A DNA stretch of 64,000 bases from [Borrelia] finlandensis (GTDB lineage: Bacteria > Spirochaetota > Spirochaetia > Borreliales > Borreliaceae), in NCBI RefSeq assembly GCF_000181875.2, contig NZ_ABJZ02000005.1:558001-622000 (forward strand). The letters are read 5' to 3'. Below, in pieces: positions 45,777 to 55,553 of this stretch. Below the pieces are notes generated by a model. That model saw only the letters and a list, made by a program, of their open reading frames with translations, had not been told where the DNA came from and did no database searches. How positions within the stretch are numbered: the stretch's first letter is position 1; the number at the start of each line of letters is the position of its first letter. The position numbers and the translations under genes were made by a program.

Positions 45777-46604
45777 AGTATTGGAAATTTGTATAAATTC
45801 TTCAACAGAAATGTTTTCAGGTCTTTTGTCTAAATATTCTTTTAGAAAATTTTCTCTCAGGGTGGCTTTATTGGCAATGAAATTAATAATAGTGTTTTTT
45901 AATTTCTTTCTTCTACTTGAAAATACAGTTCTAACCAATTTGTTGAATTCTTTGAAGTTTTTTATGTTGTTTTTTTTAGGAACTAATTTTAGTGTTGTGG
46001 ACTTAACTTTAGGTGCAGGATAAAAATTGCTTTCTCCTATGTCTAGTATTTTAATTGCATTGAAGTGTGATTGTACTAAGACTGTAAATGAAGAATAGTT
46101 TTTGCTATTTATTTTTGCAGTTATTCTGTCGGCTAATTCTTTTTGTATTGTGAATACCATTTCTTTTAAAAAGTTTTCTTCAATTAATTTAGATATTACT
46201 TTTGATGCAATATTGTATGGCAAATTTGAAAATATTTTATCAATGTTTTGATTTTCGTTTTTGTATTTTTTTAAAAAATCCCCTTTTATCAATTTAAAGT
46301 TTTTTAATTTTCCAAATTTTTCATTTAATATTTCTGAATATTTTAAGTCAATTTCAAATGCGGTTAAAAGATTAGTTTTTTTTAATAAAATCTCAGTCAT
46401 TGCGCCAATGCCTGGGCCAATTTCCCAGATTTTTTCATTTTCTTTTATATCCAAGCTTTCTATTATTTTTTGCCTTATGCTCTCATTGATTAGATAGTTT
46501 TGTCCCCACAATTTTCTTGGAGCGATTTTTCTTTCTTTTAATGTTTGTTTTATGCTAGTTATACTGTTATAGTTGATATTCATAGATAAAAGAGATAGTA
46601 TCAT
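45759..46604 (-). CDS. ksgA: 16S rRNA dimethyladenosine transferase KsgA
   Basis: 281 residues from ATG 46604; ATG 46583 (MNINYNSITS) is an alternative with a TGATACTAT extended -10 just upstream of it. It dimethylates two adenines near the 3' end of 16S rRNA. GQNYLINESIRQKI, IWEIGPGIGAMTEILL (SAM loop), IDKIFSNLPYNIASKVI (the NLPY catalytic motif) and FYPAPKVKSTTLKL are present. Its last six codons overlap pta on the other strand. Confidence 0.94.
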   Translation of the reverse strand: MILSLLSMNINYNSITSIKQTLKERKIAPRKLWGQNYLINESIRQKIIESLDIKENEKIWEIGPGIGAMTEILLKKTNLLTAFEIDLKYSEILNEKFGKLKNFKLIKGDFLKKYKNENQNIDKIFSNLPYNIASKVISKLIEENFLKEMVFTIQKELADRITAKINSKNYSSFTVLVQSHFNAIKILDIGESNFYPAPKVKSTTLKLVPKKNNIKNFKEFNKLVRTVFSSRRKKLKNTIINFIANKATLRENFLKEYLDKRPENISVEEFIQISNTLNTYH

Positions 46605-46640
46605 ATTATTCTTAATAATGGCAGATATTTTTAAATTATT

Positions 46641-47891
46641 TTAATTTTTTTTAGTTTCGTTATTATAAATAATGTAAGTTATAAGAAAAATACTCAATAT
46701 TAAAAATATAGGTATTTGATGGTGCTTGACTATAAAGAATTTGCTAAAAAATGCTGCTGTAATTTTTATTGTTTGAAATATGTAGGCATTTATAAGGTCA
46801 AGGGGAAAAAATAAATTTAAACTTGAAAAGTAAGTTATTAAGCTTAATATTGTTATTGCTAAGAAAATTGATATTAATGGAATAACTATTAAATTTGACA
46901 GTATTGAGATTGGTGCTAGATCAAAATTATTAACATAAATTACTGGCGAGGTGAATATTTGAATAAAAAATGTTGTAAGCATTGATGATGTCAGTCTGTT
47001 AAGACCGTATCTATTTTTTAGATGAACCGATGCTGATATTCCTATTGTTGCAAGATAGGAGAGTTGAAATCCTATTGAATTTAGCGTTTCGGGGAATGCA
47101 AGAGCATTTATTATAAAGCTAATAGATGTGCAGCTTATTAAATTAATTTTGCCGTAAATTAGTTTGTATATTATAAGAGATTCTGTCATTAGAAATGCTC
47201 TTACCGTTGAGGGCGCAAATCCAGTTAATATTAAATAATTTAATAAAATTATGCTTAATATTAAGTATTTTAATTTTTCATTTGTGATTATTAAAAGCAA
47301 ATAGTAACTTATTAAACTTATTAGATAAAAATGCAGTCCAGATACTGCCAAAATGTGAGCAATCCCCGCATTTTGAAATAATGTTTTTTCATATTTTGTT
47401 ATTTCTGATTTGATATTCAAAATTATTGCTTTTGAAAAATGGGAATAGCTGGGATTTAGTGTAGTGAAAAAGTTGTTTAAGGTGTTTGTATATTTTTCTC
47501 TAAGCTTGGCAAAAAAGGGCCTTTTAATAAGTTTTATTTTTTGATTTTCAATTTTAATGATATCTCCTATTTTGTAAATATTTTCAATATTTTTGAAGCT
47601 ATGTTTGTATATATTTGATTTATTATCAATTACTTCTACAATGGTTTTTGAATCTTTTTTAAAATTTTTAATGTTTGTTATTTGATAAATATTTTTTTTT
47701 AATGTTTTAAAATTTAATCTCGCTTGAAAACTTAATAGCAATATTGTGCAAAAAATAAAACTAAGTGCTAAGTGTTTGTTGTTTTTTATAATAAAAAATA
47801 ATGCTAGCATTGTATTAAAATAAATTAAATTGAGTTTTAAATAATATTGAATTAATAAATTAAGTGAAATAAGGACAAATATTAAAATCAT
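46641..47891 (-). CDS. ComEC/Rec2-related membrane protein, short form (BB0591-like)
   Basis: 416 residues, about half of a typical ComEC. The competence domain is recognisable by FQNAGIAHILAVSGLHFYLISLISYYLLL and GFAPSTVRAFLM, with about ten hydrophobic helices. The metallo-beta-lactamase domain of full ComEC is missing. Natural transformation is not known in this genus, so transport of DNA is doubtful. No Shine-Dalgarno at the ATG; a TATAAT lies about 33 bases upstream. Likely upstream of ksgA. Confidence 0.85.
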   Translation of the reverse strand: MILIFVLISLNLLIQYYLKLNLIYFNTMLALFFIIKNNKHLALSFIFCTILLLSFQARLNFKTLKKNIYQITNIKNFKKDSKTIVEVIDNKSNIYKHSFKNIENIYKIGDIIKIENQKIKLIKRPFFAKLREKYTNTLNNFFTTLNPSYSHFSKAIILNIKSEITKYEKTLFQNAGIAHILAVSGLHFYLISLISYYLLLIITNEKLKYLILSIILLNYLILTGFAPSTVRAFLMTESLIIYKLIYGKINLISCTSISFIINALAFPETLNSIGFQLSYLATIGISASVHLKNRYGLNRLTSSMLTTFFIQIFTSPVIYVNNFDLAPISILSNLIVIPLISIFLAITILSLITYFSSLNLFFPLDLINAYIFQTIKITAAFFSKFFIVKHHQIPIFLILSIFLITYIIYNNETKKN

Positions 47892-47972
47892 TTATAATAT
47901 TCTTATTTTTATTTAGAAATAATTATATTCTAAATTTTAATTTGTTTTGATTAATCAATCAATAATCATTCG

Positions 47973-48001
47973 TTGACAATTAATAATTATTTAATTACAA
48001 T
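47973..48001 (+). promoter_or_regulatory. Near-consensus sigma-70 promoter predicting a leaderless transcript
   Basis: TTGACA (47973-47978), exactly 17 bases, then TACAAT (47996-48001). The ATG at 48007 begins five bases after the -10, so +1 should lie on or within two bases of the start codon. No room for a Shine-Dalgarno. Confidence 0.7.
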
Positions 48002-48006
48002 ACTTT

Positions 48007-48720
48007 ATGCAATTGTTAAAAAATAAATATCCATTCAAGCGGGCTTTGCTTGATCTTTTTTTGGTCTATACCATTGTTTATTTGGCATCTCCTTTTGTAA
48101 ATGTTAATTCAGAATTTTGGAATGTTGATGAAAATCATTTTTATTTTTGGATTTCAAGATCTTTTTTAATTATTTTTATAATTTATTTTTTTAAACTTAC
48201 CAGTTCTTATGATGATTTTAGAGTAGAATTTTTTATTCCTAAATTTAAATTTATTTTTCTTTGGGATTCTGTTTTAATTTTTATTAAAACAATATTGATT
48301 GCAATGATAGTCATTTTTTTAATAGCTTTTTTGCTTGAATATTTGTTGCCAGAATCGGTACTTGTCTATTATTTTCAAAACAATGCTGGATTTAATTGGA
48401 AGATTAGCAGTAAAAAAGCATTTTTTTTAATGACTTTTACCTCTTTTTTTACAGGAGCTTTTGAAGAGCTTTTTTACAGGGCTTTTGTTATTACTAAGTT
48501 TACACAAATGGGATTTCCTGTTGTAGCTACCGCCATTCTTAGTAGTATGTTTTTTGCTTATGGGCATTTATATTATGGAATTTTGGGATTTTTGGTTACA
48601 TTTATATTAGGGATATTTTTTGCTTTTACTTATTTAAGGTATAAAAATGTATATTATGTGATTTTTATACATAGTTTTTATAATATTATTGTTAGCAGCT
48701 TGTTGCTTTTTTTGAATTAA
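48007..48720 (+). CDS. CPBP-family intramembrane metalloprotease (BB0592-like)
   Basis: 237 residues with about six to seven helices. The CAAX-protease/bacteriocin-processing motifs are clear: EE-x3-R as E153-E154-LFYR158, FFAYGHLYYG with H187, and FIHSFYN with H222. These enzymes cleave membrane-embedded substrates; in bacteria roles include lipoprotein or peptide processing. Substrate unknown. Start codon sits at the predicted transcription start. Confidence 0.9.
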   Translation: MQLLKNKYPFKRALLDLFLVYTIVYLASPFVNVNSEFWNVDENHFYFWISRSFLIIFIIYFFKLTSSYDDFRVEFFIPKFKFIFLWDSVLIFIKTILIAMIVIFLIAFLLEYLLPESVLVYYFQNNAGFNWKISSKKAFFLMTFTSFFTGAFEELFYRAFVITKFTQMGFPVVATAILSSMFFAYGHLYYGILGFLVTFILGIFFAFTYLRYKNVYYVIFIHSFYNIIVSSLLLFLN

Positions 48721-48745
48721 TTTTAAATTGTTTTGAGGGGGATTT

Positions 48746-50683
48746 ATGAGTGATACTGTGCCTAAGCGTTTTAAAGATGTGGTAGCTCTTTATAGCGAGC
48801 TTGATATTTTTATATATAAGGAAGGGGAATCAAAAAGTTTTAAGAAGCAAATATACGCTGATTTTTGGAATGAGACAAAAAGAGTGGCTTCTGGGCTTTT
48901 GCATTGTGGCATTAAAAGGGGAGAAAAGGTTGTAATTATTTCTGATTCTAGAAGAGAATGGATAATAATCGACGTTGCTACTTTGGGGTTAGGCTGCGTT
49001 GATGTTCCCAGGGGAAATGATTCTTCTGAGGATGAATTAACTTATATTATTAACCATTCTGAATCTACTTTTATTTTTGTTGAAAACAATAAGCAACTTC
49101 ACAAGGTTTTATCCAAAAAGCATGATCTTAGATTGGTAAGATGTATTGTTGTTATTGATGATGATAAATCTTATGAAGAAAAAATAGGAAATATTACTGT
49201 ATTTTCTTATAAAAAATTACTAGAACTCGGAACTGAGTATTTAAGAGCTAATCCAAAATCATTTGATATGGAGATTGAAAAAGGTTCTTCAAAAGACATT
49301 GCAACTATAATATATACTTCTGGTACAACGGGCATGCCAAAGGGAGTAATGTTGAGGCATGAATCTTTTATTTTTCAATTAGATAGACTTTATGATTATC
49401 TTCCAACACTTAAACCCGGCAAGATAATGATTTCTATTCTTCCTCTTTGGCATTCTTTTGAGCGGGCTTGTGAATATATAGTTGCTTTAAAGGGCATAGC
49501 AATTGCATATTCAAAGCCCATAGGTCCTGTTTTGTTAAAAGACTTTTTACTTTTAAATCCTCAAATGATTATTTCTGTACCCAGAATTTGGGAAGGTATA
49601 AGAATAGGTATTATTAAAAAGGTATCAGAGTCTTTTATTAAGAAGTTTGTGTTTGGAGGGTTTTTAAAAGTTGGGATTATTTATGCAAAGCTTAAGGAGA
49701 GATTTTTAGGGCTTTCTCCTATTTATAAAAAAACTAATTTTCTTATTTCGCTTTTTTCAAAATTATTTTTATTTATTGGGATTGTTTTAATTTTTCCTAT
49801 TAAATTATTGGGTGATATTTTAGTATTTAAAAAAATAAAAAATGCTCTTGGGCAAAATTTTGAATTTGGAGTTTCTGGTGGTGGGGCATTGGTTGATTAT
49901 GTTGATTATTTTTTTAAGGCCGTAGGAATTAAAGTGCTTGAAGGTTACGGCCTTACTGAAACGGGTCCTATTTTGAGCGTTAGGCGTTTTAAAGGCCCTG
50001 TAGCAAAAACTGTTGGCCCTATTTTGCCAGATGTTGAATACAAAGTAGTTGGAATTGATGGTAGAGTTTTGCCTTATGGAGAAAAAGGCGAGCTTTGGGT
50101 CAGGTCGCCACAAATAATGAGCGGCTACTTTAAGGATAAGGTTAAGACAAGTGAAGTTTTAACAGAAGATGGTTGGTTTAACACTGGGGACTTGGTTAGA
50201 TTAACAATTAATAATGAAATTTCAATTGTTGGTAGAAGCAAGGATACAATTGTTCTGAGGGGGGGGGAAAATATTGAGCCTGAGCCCCTTGAGAGAGTTT
50301 TGGGTAAATCTTTGTTTATTGAAAATATTATGATCGTTGGTCAGGATCAAAAATTTTTGGGGGCTGTTATTGTGCCTAATTTTGATAATCTTGAAAAATG
50401 GGCAAATTCTAGTGGAGTGTCTTTTTCTTCTAGAAGTGATTTGTTAGCCAATGAGGACGTCAATAAACTTTATTCTAAGCATATTTCAGACACTATTAAT
50501 ACCAAATTAGGTTTTAAAAATTTTGAAAAAATAGTGGGCTTTGTTTTACTTCAGGATCCTTTTACAATTGGAGAAGAGCTTACCAATACTCTTAAGTTAA
50601 AAAGATATTATATATCCAAAAAGTATGAAGATAAAATAAAATTAATTTTTAGCAAAAGTGACTTAGATTTAAACGGATATTAG
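48746..50683 (+). CDS. Long-chain fatty-acid-CoA ligase
   Basis: 645 residues, GAGGGGG ribosome site. Acyl-adenylate family motifs: IIYTSGTTGMPKGVMLRHES, GYGLTETGPILSVR, GWFNTGDLVRL and GRSKDTIVLRGGENIEPEPLE. It activates imported fatty acids for phospholipid and lipoprotein synthesis; this genus cannot make fatty acids. A G9 tract at 50259-50267 in RGGEN is very unusual in this DNA and could change length by slippage. The stop forms the outer end of the following terminator stem. Confidence 0.93.
   Translation: MSDTVPKRFKDVVALYSELDIFIYKEGESKSFKKQIYADFWNETKRVASGLLHCGIKRGEKVVIISDSRREWIIIDVATLGLGCVDVPRGNDSSEDELTYIINHSESTFIFVENNKQLHKVLSKKHDLRLVRCIVVIDDDKSYEEKIGNITVFSYKKLLELGTEYLRANPKSFDMEIEKGSSKDIATIIYTSGTTGMPKGVMLRHESFIFQLDRLYDYLPTLKPGKIMISILPLWHSFERACEYIVALKGIAIAYSKPIGPVLLKDFLLLNPQMIISVPRIWEGIRIGIIKKVSESFIKKFVFGGFLKVGIIYAKLKERFLGLSPIYKKTNFLISLFSKLFLFIGIVLIFPIKLLGDILVFKKIKNALGQNFEFGVSGGGALVDYVDYFFKAVGIKVLEGYGLTETGPILSVRRFKGPVAKTVGPILPDVEYKVVGIDGRVLPYGEKGELWVRSPQIMSGYFKDKVKTSEVLTEDGWFNTGDLVRLTINNEISIVGRSKDTIVLRGGENIEPEPLERVLGKSLFIENIMIVGQDQKFLGAVIVPNFDNLEKWANSSGVSFSSRSDLLANEDVNKLYSKHISDTINTKLGFKNFEKIVGFVLLQDPFTIGEELTNTLKLKRYYISKKYEDKIKLIFSKSDLDLNGY
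50259..50267 (+). repeat. G9 homopolymer inside the acyl-CoA ligase gene
   Basis: Nine consecutive Gs (AGG GGG GGG GAA) in a genome where most Gly codons end in A or T. A one-base change would truncate or extend the protein near residue 507. Confidence 0.8.
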
Positions 50684-50714
50684 ACAAGAAAATTTTGTAA
50701 AATTTTCTTGTCTA
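50681..50714. terminator. Bidirectional terminator with both convergent stop codons in its stem
   Basis: TAGACAAGAAAATTTT (50681-50696) and AAAATTTTCTTGTCTA (50699-50714), a perfect 16-bp stem with a two-base spacer (so a 4-6-base effective loop). The left end is the acyl-CoA ligase TAG; the right end, read on the other strand, is the argS TAG. Confidence 0.9.
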
Positions 50715-52469
50715 CATTTTTAACATATAGGGGATATTGAGCAGGTACATGCAATTTTTTATTGTTTGTAATATGGCTTTTAAAAATTCGATTCTTGCGG
50801 CTGTTAAATTGATATTGTTTGTATCTATTACTTTAACTTCTTGATAGTATGTGCTAAAATGCTTTGCAAGCGAGTATGAATAGCTTGTAAGTATTGAAGG
50901 GTTTAAATCTTTTGCTGCATTGATTATATTTTCTCCTAATTCTGATATAATTTTAATAATTTCCCACTCTTTTTCATGTTTTAAAAGTTCAAAATCAATT
51001 TTTTCCATTACAGGAATAGAAAGTGCTTTATATTTTTCAAGAATGCTATTAATTCTTGCTCCAACATATTGGATATATGGTCCAGAATTTCCTGTAAAAG
51101 ACAGGCTTTCTTTTTTATTAAATACAATGTCTTTATGTATAGCTGATTTTAGCAGATAATAGTGAATTGCTCCCAATGCAATATTTAAAGCATTTTTTTT
51201 AGCGCTCTCTTTGTTTTCAATTTTTTGTGTCATTTCGGGCATTATTGATTCTATTAGGTTTGAGATTAAGTTATCCGCATCAATTACATTGCCTTCTCTT
51301 GATTTCATTTTTCCATCAAGAAGATTAACCATTCCGTGTGACAAATGAATAAGTTTCTTGTTTTTAGAAAGGCCTAATTTTTCTGCTACAAAAAATAAGC
51401 TTTTGAAGTGCTGAATTTGTTCGCTTCCAACTACATAAATCATTTCTTCAAAATTAAATTCTTTTGTTCTAACTGCTATATTTCCTAAATCTTGGGTAAG
51501 ATAGATAGATGTTCCGTTTGATCTTATGAGTACTTTTTGTTTTACCTTGGTGTCTGCGTTTTCATCTGAGTCTGAGGGTAAGTCAATGCATATTGCGCCA
51601 TCTTCTCGTTTGTAACAAAATCCTTTTTCAAGCCCTTCTAATACGACATTTTTTCCAATTTCAAAAATTTCACTTTCAAGGTAAATTTTATCAAATGAGG
51701 TGTTTGTAATTTCGTATGTTTCTTTTATTCCTTCAATTGCCCATTTATTTAACTTTTTCCAAAGTTCAATTGTGCTTGCATCTTTTTGCTCCCAGAGTAA
51801 AAGTAAATCTTGAATTTCTTTTTCAGCATTTTCATTTTCTTGTGAGTATTTGTTGTATTTAACATAAAAATCGCCAATTAAATGATCTCCTTTTTTAAAA
51901 GCTTTTTCAGGGGTAATGCCATTTCCAAATTTTTTGTATGCAAGCATTGATTTGCAGATATGAACTCCTCGGTCATTTATTAAGTTTATTTTTGTAATTT
52001 TTGCACCCACGGCCTTTAATATTCTTGACAGACTTTCTCCTATTACGTCATTTCTAAGATGTCCTACATGCAGTGGTTTGTTTGTATTTGGTGATGAAAA
52101 TTCTAATATTATTTTTTTATTGTCTAGATATTTGCTTGTTCCATAGGTATCTTTTTGAGCATTTACCATTTGTATTGTATTATTTATATATTCTTTTCTA
52201 GAAATTTTGATGTTTAAGTAAGGCCCCATAGCTTTAATTTCATATTTAGTTTTAAGATTTTTTATTATTTCTTCAGAGATGATTTCAATAGGGAGTTTTA
52301 AGGTTTTACTAATTTCAAACATTAATATGGAAATATCTCCCAGATCACTTTTTGGAGGTTTTTGAATATTTATATTGATATTATCTAGCTTTATGTTATT
52401 TGATAATGCTAGATTGGTAACTATAACATTAATTTCGTCTTTAATCTTTTTTTTAACACTTTTATTCAT
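50712..52469 (-). CDS. argS: Arginyl-tRNA synthetase
   Basis: 585 residues from ATG 52469, with GAGGAAAAAA upstream; an in-frame ATG at 52487 would put that site inside the gene. N-terminal Add-1 domain, then the HIGH motif in [49 protein letters not shown] (KMSK-like) and the C-terminal anticodon-binding domain. The first residues (MNKSVKK) are coded by a copy of the 28-bp-period repeat shared with the end of the upstream gene. Confidence 0.95.
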   Translation of the reverse strand: MNKSVKKKIKDEINVIVTNLALSNNIKLDNININIQKPPKSDLGDISILMFEISKTLKLPIEIISEEIIKNLKTKYEIKAMGPYLNIKISRKEYINNTIQMVNAQKDTYGTSKYLDNKKIILEFSSPNTNKPLHVGHLRNDVIGESLSRILKAVGAKITKINLINDRGVHICKSMLAYKKFGNGITPEKAFKKGDHLIGDFYVKYNKYSQENENAEKEIQDLLLLWEQKDASTIELWKKLNKWAIEGIKETYEITNTSFDKIYLESEIFEIGKNVVLEGLEKGFCYKREDGAICIDLPSDSDENADTKVKQKVLIRSNGTSIYLTQDLGNIAVRTKEFNFEEMIYVVGSEQIQHFKSLFFVAEKLGLSKNKKLIHLSHGMVNLLDGKMKSREGNVIDADNLISNLIESIMPEMTQKIENKESAKKNALNIALGAIHYYLLKSAIHKDIVFNKKESLSFTGNSGPYIQYVGARINSILEKYKALSIPVMEKIDFELLKHEKEWEIIKIISELGENIINAAKDLNPSILTSYSYSLAKHFSTYYQEVKVIDTNNINLTAARIEFLKAILQTIKNCMYLLNIPYMLKM

Positions 52470-52532
52470 TTTTTTCCTCTTTAACACTTTTAGTAATTTT
52501 TTTCCTCTTTAACACTTTTAGTAATTTTTTTC
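52452..52532. repeat. 28-bp-period tandem repeat through the argS start
   Basis: Two exact copies (52468-52495 and 52496-52523) with the core CCTCTTTAACACTTTTAG, plus nine further matching bases, and a third imperfect copy (52452-52467, two mismatches) inside argS. 28 is not a multiple of three, so each copy is read in a different frame. It duplicates the GAGGAAAAAA ribosome site. Confidence 0.85.
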
Positions 52533-53116
52533 TCTTTAATTTTTGTTAGCATATTGATTAATAGCAAAATTAAAGACGCTACAATAAAAATGTTTGAGCT
52601 ATGGGTCGACATTTTTGTATTTACAAGTCCCTTTATTATATGTATTTCGTTGTTAAAAAGTTTTAAATTGCCCGTGCTTAATATTTCTCTAATAAGTGAG
52701 GTTGTTGAGCTTAGGGCAATGAAAATTAAAATTGGAATTTTAGAATATTTAATTATCATTGATGGGTTTTTTAGGATTTTAAAGGGTTCGTTTTTGTGAA
52801 ATGATATTATTATGGCTATTAAAATGGGTATTGAAAATTTAAATTCTTTGTATAAAGTTGGTGTTAAGTAGAGCATGAATAAGTAAGTTAGACTGGTAAA
52901 AATTCCTATTATTAATAGATATATCCCTAATATATGGCTTTTTTGCTTTTTCAATTCTATTTGATTGATTATTAGGGCAGGAAGTATAATGCATATTGAA
53001 ATCCAAACAGATGCGATACTAGCATCTAAAAAGTTTTTTGTATAAGCAAAAATAGGAAATAACATTAAATGACTTTTAAGATATTTTTCAGTATTATAAA
53101 ATGTCTTTTTTTGCAT
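52490..53116 (-). CDS. Orphan RnfA/RnfE-NqrD/NqrE-like membrane protein, degenerate (BB0595-like)
   Basis: 208 residues, normally hypothetical. Six hydrophobic helices. [17 protein letters not shown] (88-104) follows LYx[40 protein letters not shown] (127-154) follows the RnfE/NqrD ..IREILGxGTLFG segment; [10 protein letters not shown] near 20-29 is in the place of CPxLAVT; a C-terminal helix [16 protein letters not shown] completes it. The two Cys residues that bind an Fe centre between subunits in Rnf/NQR are missing. No partner subunits are nearby. Its last residues come from the 28-bp repeat. Function unknown. Confidence 0.62.
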   Translation of the reverse strand: MQKKTFYNTEKYLKSHLMLFPIFAYTKNFLDASIASVWISICIILPALIINQIELKKQKSHILGIYLLIIGIFTSLTYLFMLYLTPTLYKEFKFSIPILIAIIISFHKNEPFKILKNPSMIIKYSKIPILIFIALSSTTSLIREILSTGNLKLFNNEIHIIKGLVNTKMSTHSSNIFIVASLILLLINMLTKIKEKKITKSVKEEKNY

Positions 53117-53137
53117 ATTATTTCCTTTTAATCTAAT

Positions 53138-55285
53138 TTATTTGGTTTTAAATTGATTTATACTTTCGCTAATCCCAGAAATATGACTTGAGTTTGTAGT
53201 TCCTAAAACTTTAATACGCTCAATTGCTTCTACTAGCGTATTAATCTCTTCTTTTAAGCCTTTCATTGAGTTTGAGACCGTAATATTAATTTCTCCTAAT
53301 AGTTTGATAGTGTCAATGATTTCTTTGTTGCCTCTAAACATATCATTTGAGCCAATTTTTACTTCATATGTTATTTCCCGCATTGTATTTAAAGCCTTTA
53401 AAATTTCTTGGCTGCCTATTGATTGCTCTTGCATTGTATGATTTATTTCTTCTATTACTTGAACTACTAAATTGATTGAATCGAATATTTGGTTGAAAGC
53501 TTTATTTGTTAATTCAGAGGTGTTTACGGTTTTGGTTATTGAATCCATTATTTCGTTAATTGATGAGGCAACAGATTCTGATTGTGATGTTACCTGTTCT
53601 GCCAGGTCTTTTATTTCTTCTGCAACAATTGCAAATCCTTTTCCGGCTTCACCAGCATGAGATGCTTCAATTGCGGCGTTCATTGAGAGTAGGTTGGTTT
53701 GACTTGCTATAGATGAAATTAAAGAGTTTGCTTCTTGTAATCTTGTTGAGTTTTTAAAAATCTCTTTGATTTGAGTAATAACTTCTTCTTGTTTTTTTCG
53801 CCCATCATCAGAGAACCTTTTTAGTTCTTCTGTGCTTTTTGCAGCCTTTTGAGTTATTTCTGTTATTGATTGTATTCCTCCTATCATTTCTTCTATAGCC
53901 GATGAGGACTGTTCAACGCTTGCGGCTTGAGTTTCAATTGAATTGTCAAGAGATGAAATATTTTTTGATAGGCTTTCAATTATATTTGTTGTATTAGAGA
54001 TGAATTCTACCTGCTTTTCTACTTCTTCTTGTGTTTTTTCTATGTATTGATTTGAATTTTTTATTGTATTATGTGTTTTATTTATCTCGCTAAATAAATG
54101 GTCTCCATTTTCTTTAAGCAGCTTTACTCGTTCTTGCAGTGAATTGATTACATTTTTTAGATTTTCAATAAAATGACCAAAAAGATTTATTGTTGAGCTT
54201 ATTGAATCTTTGCCTTTTGATTCGATTTTAAATGTTAAGTCGCCGTTTTTAACTTTTGGAATGACAACATTGAGTTTATCTATTTTTGATATTATTAAAG
54301 TTTTTATAGTTGATATCATTATTAATATAAAAATTATTACCAAGATAAATATAATGGAAAGCGAAACCAATCTCATGTTTTTAAATTCTTTTGAAAATAT
54401 GTTGTTATAATCTATTTTTATTCCTAAGTACCAATTGGATGTTGTGATCCTTGCTAAGGAGATTATTTCATTTGAATTGCTTGTATTGTAATTTGCTTTT
54501 CCTTGAGATAATGCATTTAGTATTTCAGTTAATGTTTTTGGGTTAAATCCAAATATATGCTTTATGTTTTTTAAAATTTCATCTTTTCCTCCAAATGCAT
54601 CACCATTGCTGTTTATTATGTATACATTAAAGTATTTTGATGAGTTTTCGGTGCTTGCATTTTGTTCTAGCAATGAGTTTTCCAAAAGCAGCAAGAGATA
54701 TTCTTTTAGCTCAGCGATTTTTTCTGAAATGTCAGCATATAAAATAATATATCCAACATTAGATTTTTTTGAATCTGTTATTTTATATGCTATTGGAATA
54801 TAAAAATTGTTATTTATCTTTGCTAAACTGTTGTGAAGAATTGAAATTTGAAATGTAGTTAAAGCTTTGCCCAATAGCAATTCTTTTAAACTTATGTACT
54901 GACCGGTTCTTTTTTTTTCGCTTGATGCGATTATGTATCCATCTTTGTTTGTATACTCTATTATTTTAATAAAGGAAGGAAGCGTAATTAAAATCTTGTC
55001 AGATACTAAGTGCTCTTCACTTTTATTATTTAGGATTGCAGACTGATAATCGTACCTAGTTGTTAATATGCTTAAAGCTTTTATTATTTCTTTAGATTCA
55101 TCAGAAAAGCTTTTAATCATTGCCTGGTTAATGAATTTTGTAAAGTCTTGAAGTTCTTTTGTTATGATTTTTTTATAGCCTTGATCTAGTAGCAAAAAGG
55201 TTGTTGCAATAATTATTATTGTATATGCCAGAATTATAAAATTGAATTTATAAAAAAGGTTGGAGTTAAGTTTCTTTCTTTTCAC
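53138..55285 (-). CDS. Transmembrane methyl-accepting chemotaxis protein (BB0596-like)
   Basis: 715 residues, GTG start with GAGGAG six bases before. TM1 at about 12-33, an external Cache-type ligand domain to about 300, TM2 about 306-330, HAMP about 330-385, then the cytoplasmic coiled coil with hairpin [40 protein letters not shown]. Methylation-type Gln/Glu pairs occur around 440-465. Ligand unknown. Divergent from another MCP across a 268-base gap. From memory, mcp-2. Confidence 0.93.
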   Translation of the reverse strand: MKRKKLNSNLFYKFNFIILAYTIIIIATTFLLLDQGYKKIITKELQDFTKFINQAMIKSFSDESKEIIKALSILTTRYDYQSAILNNKSEEHLVSDKILITLPSFIKIIEYTNKDGYIIASSEKKRTGQYISLKELLLGKALTTFQISILHNSLAKINNNFYIPIAYKITDSKKSNVGYIILYADISEKIAELKEYLLLLLENSLLEQNASTENSSKYFNVYIINSNGDAFGGKDEILKNIKHIFGFNPKTLTEILNALSQGKANYNTSNSNEIISLARITTSNWYLGIKIDYNNIFSKEFKNMRLVSLSIIFILVIIFILIMISTIKTLIISKIDKLNVVIPKVKNGDLTFKIESKGKDSISSTINLFGHFIENLKNVINSLQERVKLLKENGDHLFSEINKTHNTIKNSNQYIEKTQEEVEKQVEFISNTTNIIESLSKNISSLDNSIETQAASVEQSSSAIEEMIGGIQSITEITQKAAKSTEELKRFSDDGRKKQEEVITQIKEIFKNSTRLQEANSLISSIASQTNLLSMNAAIEASHAGEAGKGFAIVAEEIKDLAEQVTSQSESVASSINEIMDSITKTVNTSELTNKAFNQIFDSINLVVQVIEEINHTMQEQSIGSQEILKALNTMREITYEVKIGSNDMFRGNKEIIDTIKLLGEINITVSNSMKGLKEEINTLVEAIERIKVLGTTNSSHISGISESINQFKTK

Positions 55286-55345
55286 TAAGTCTCCTCAAAA
55301 TTTTGTTTTTTCATAAAATTTTTAAAACATTAAATTTTTAGTATT

Positions 55346-55381
55346 CTACATGTTTTATTATATAATTATATATGCATGTAG
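55346..55381. repeat. Inverted repeat between the divergent mcp genes
   Basis: CTACATG (55346-55352) and CATGTAG (55375-55381) flank an alternating T/A centre. It could be an operator for either gene. The rest of the 55286-55553 gap is AT-rich with no gene visible. Confidence 0.35.
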
Positions 55382-55553
55382 CTAAATAATAAAATAATTA
55401 TTTGCAAATATTTGAAGGATTTAATCTTTAAGATTTAGAAAGAAAAGTCTAATTTGCCAATTGTTATTAGTAATTATTTATATATGATTTATGAAGGTGA
55501 AAGTTTTGTTTTAAGATTTTAATCATACTAATATTTATGTTTGGAGAGCTTTT

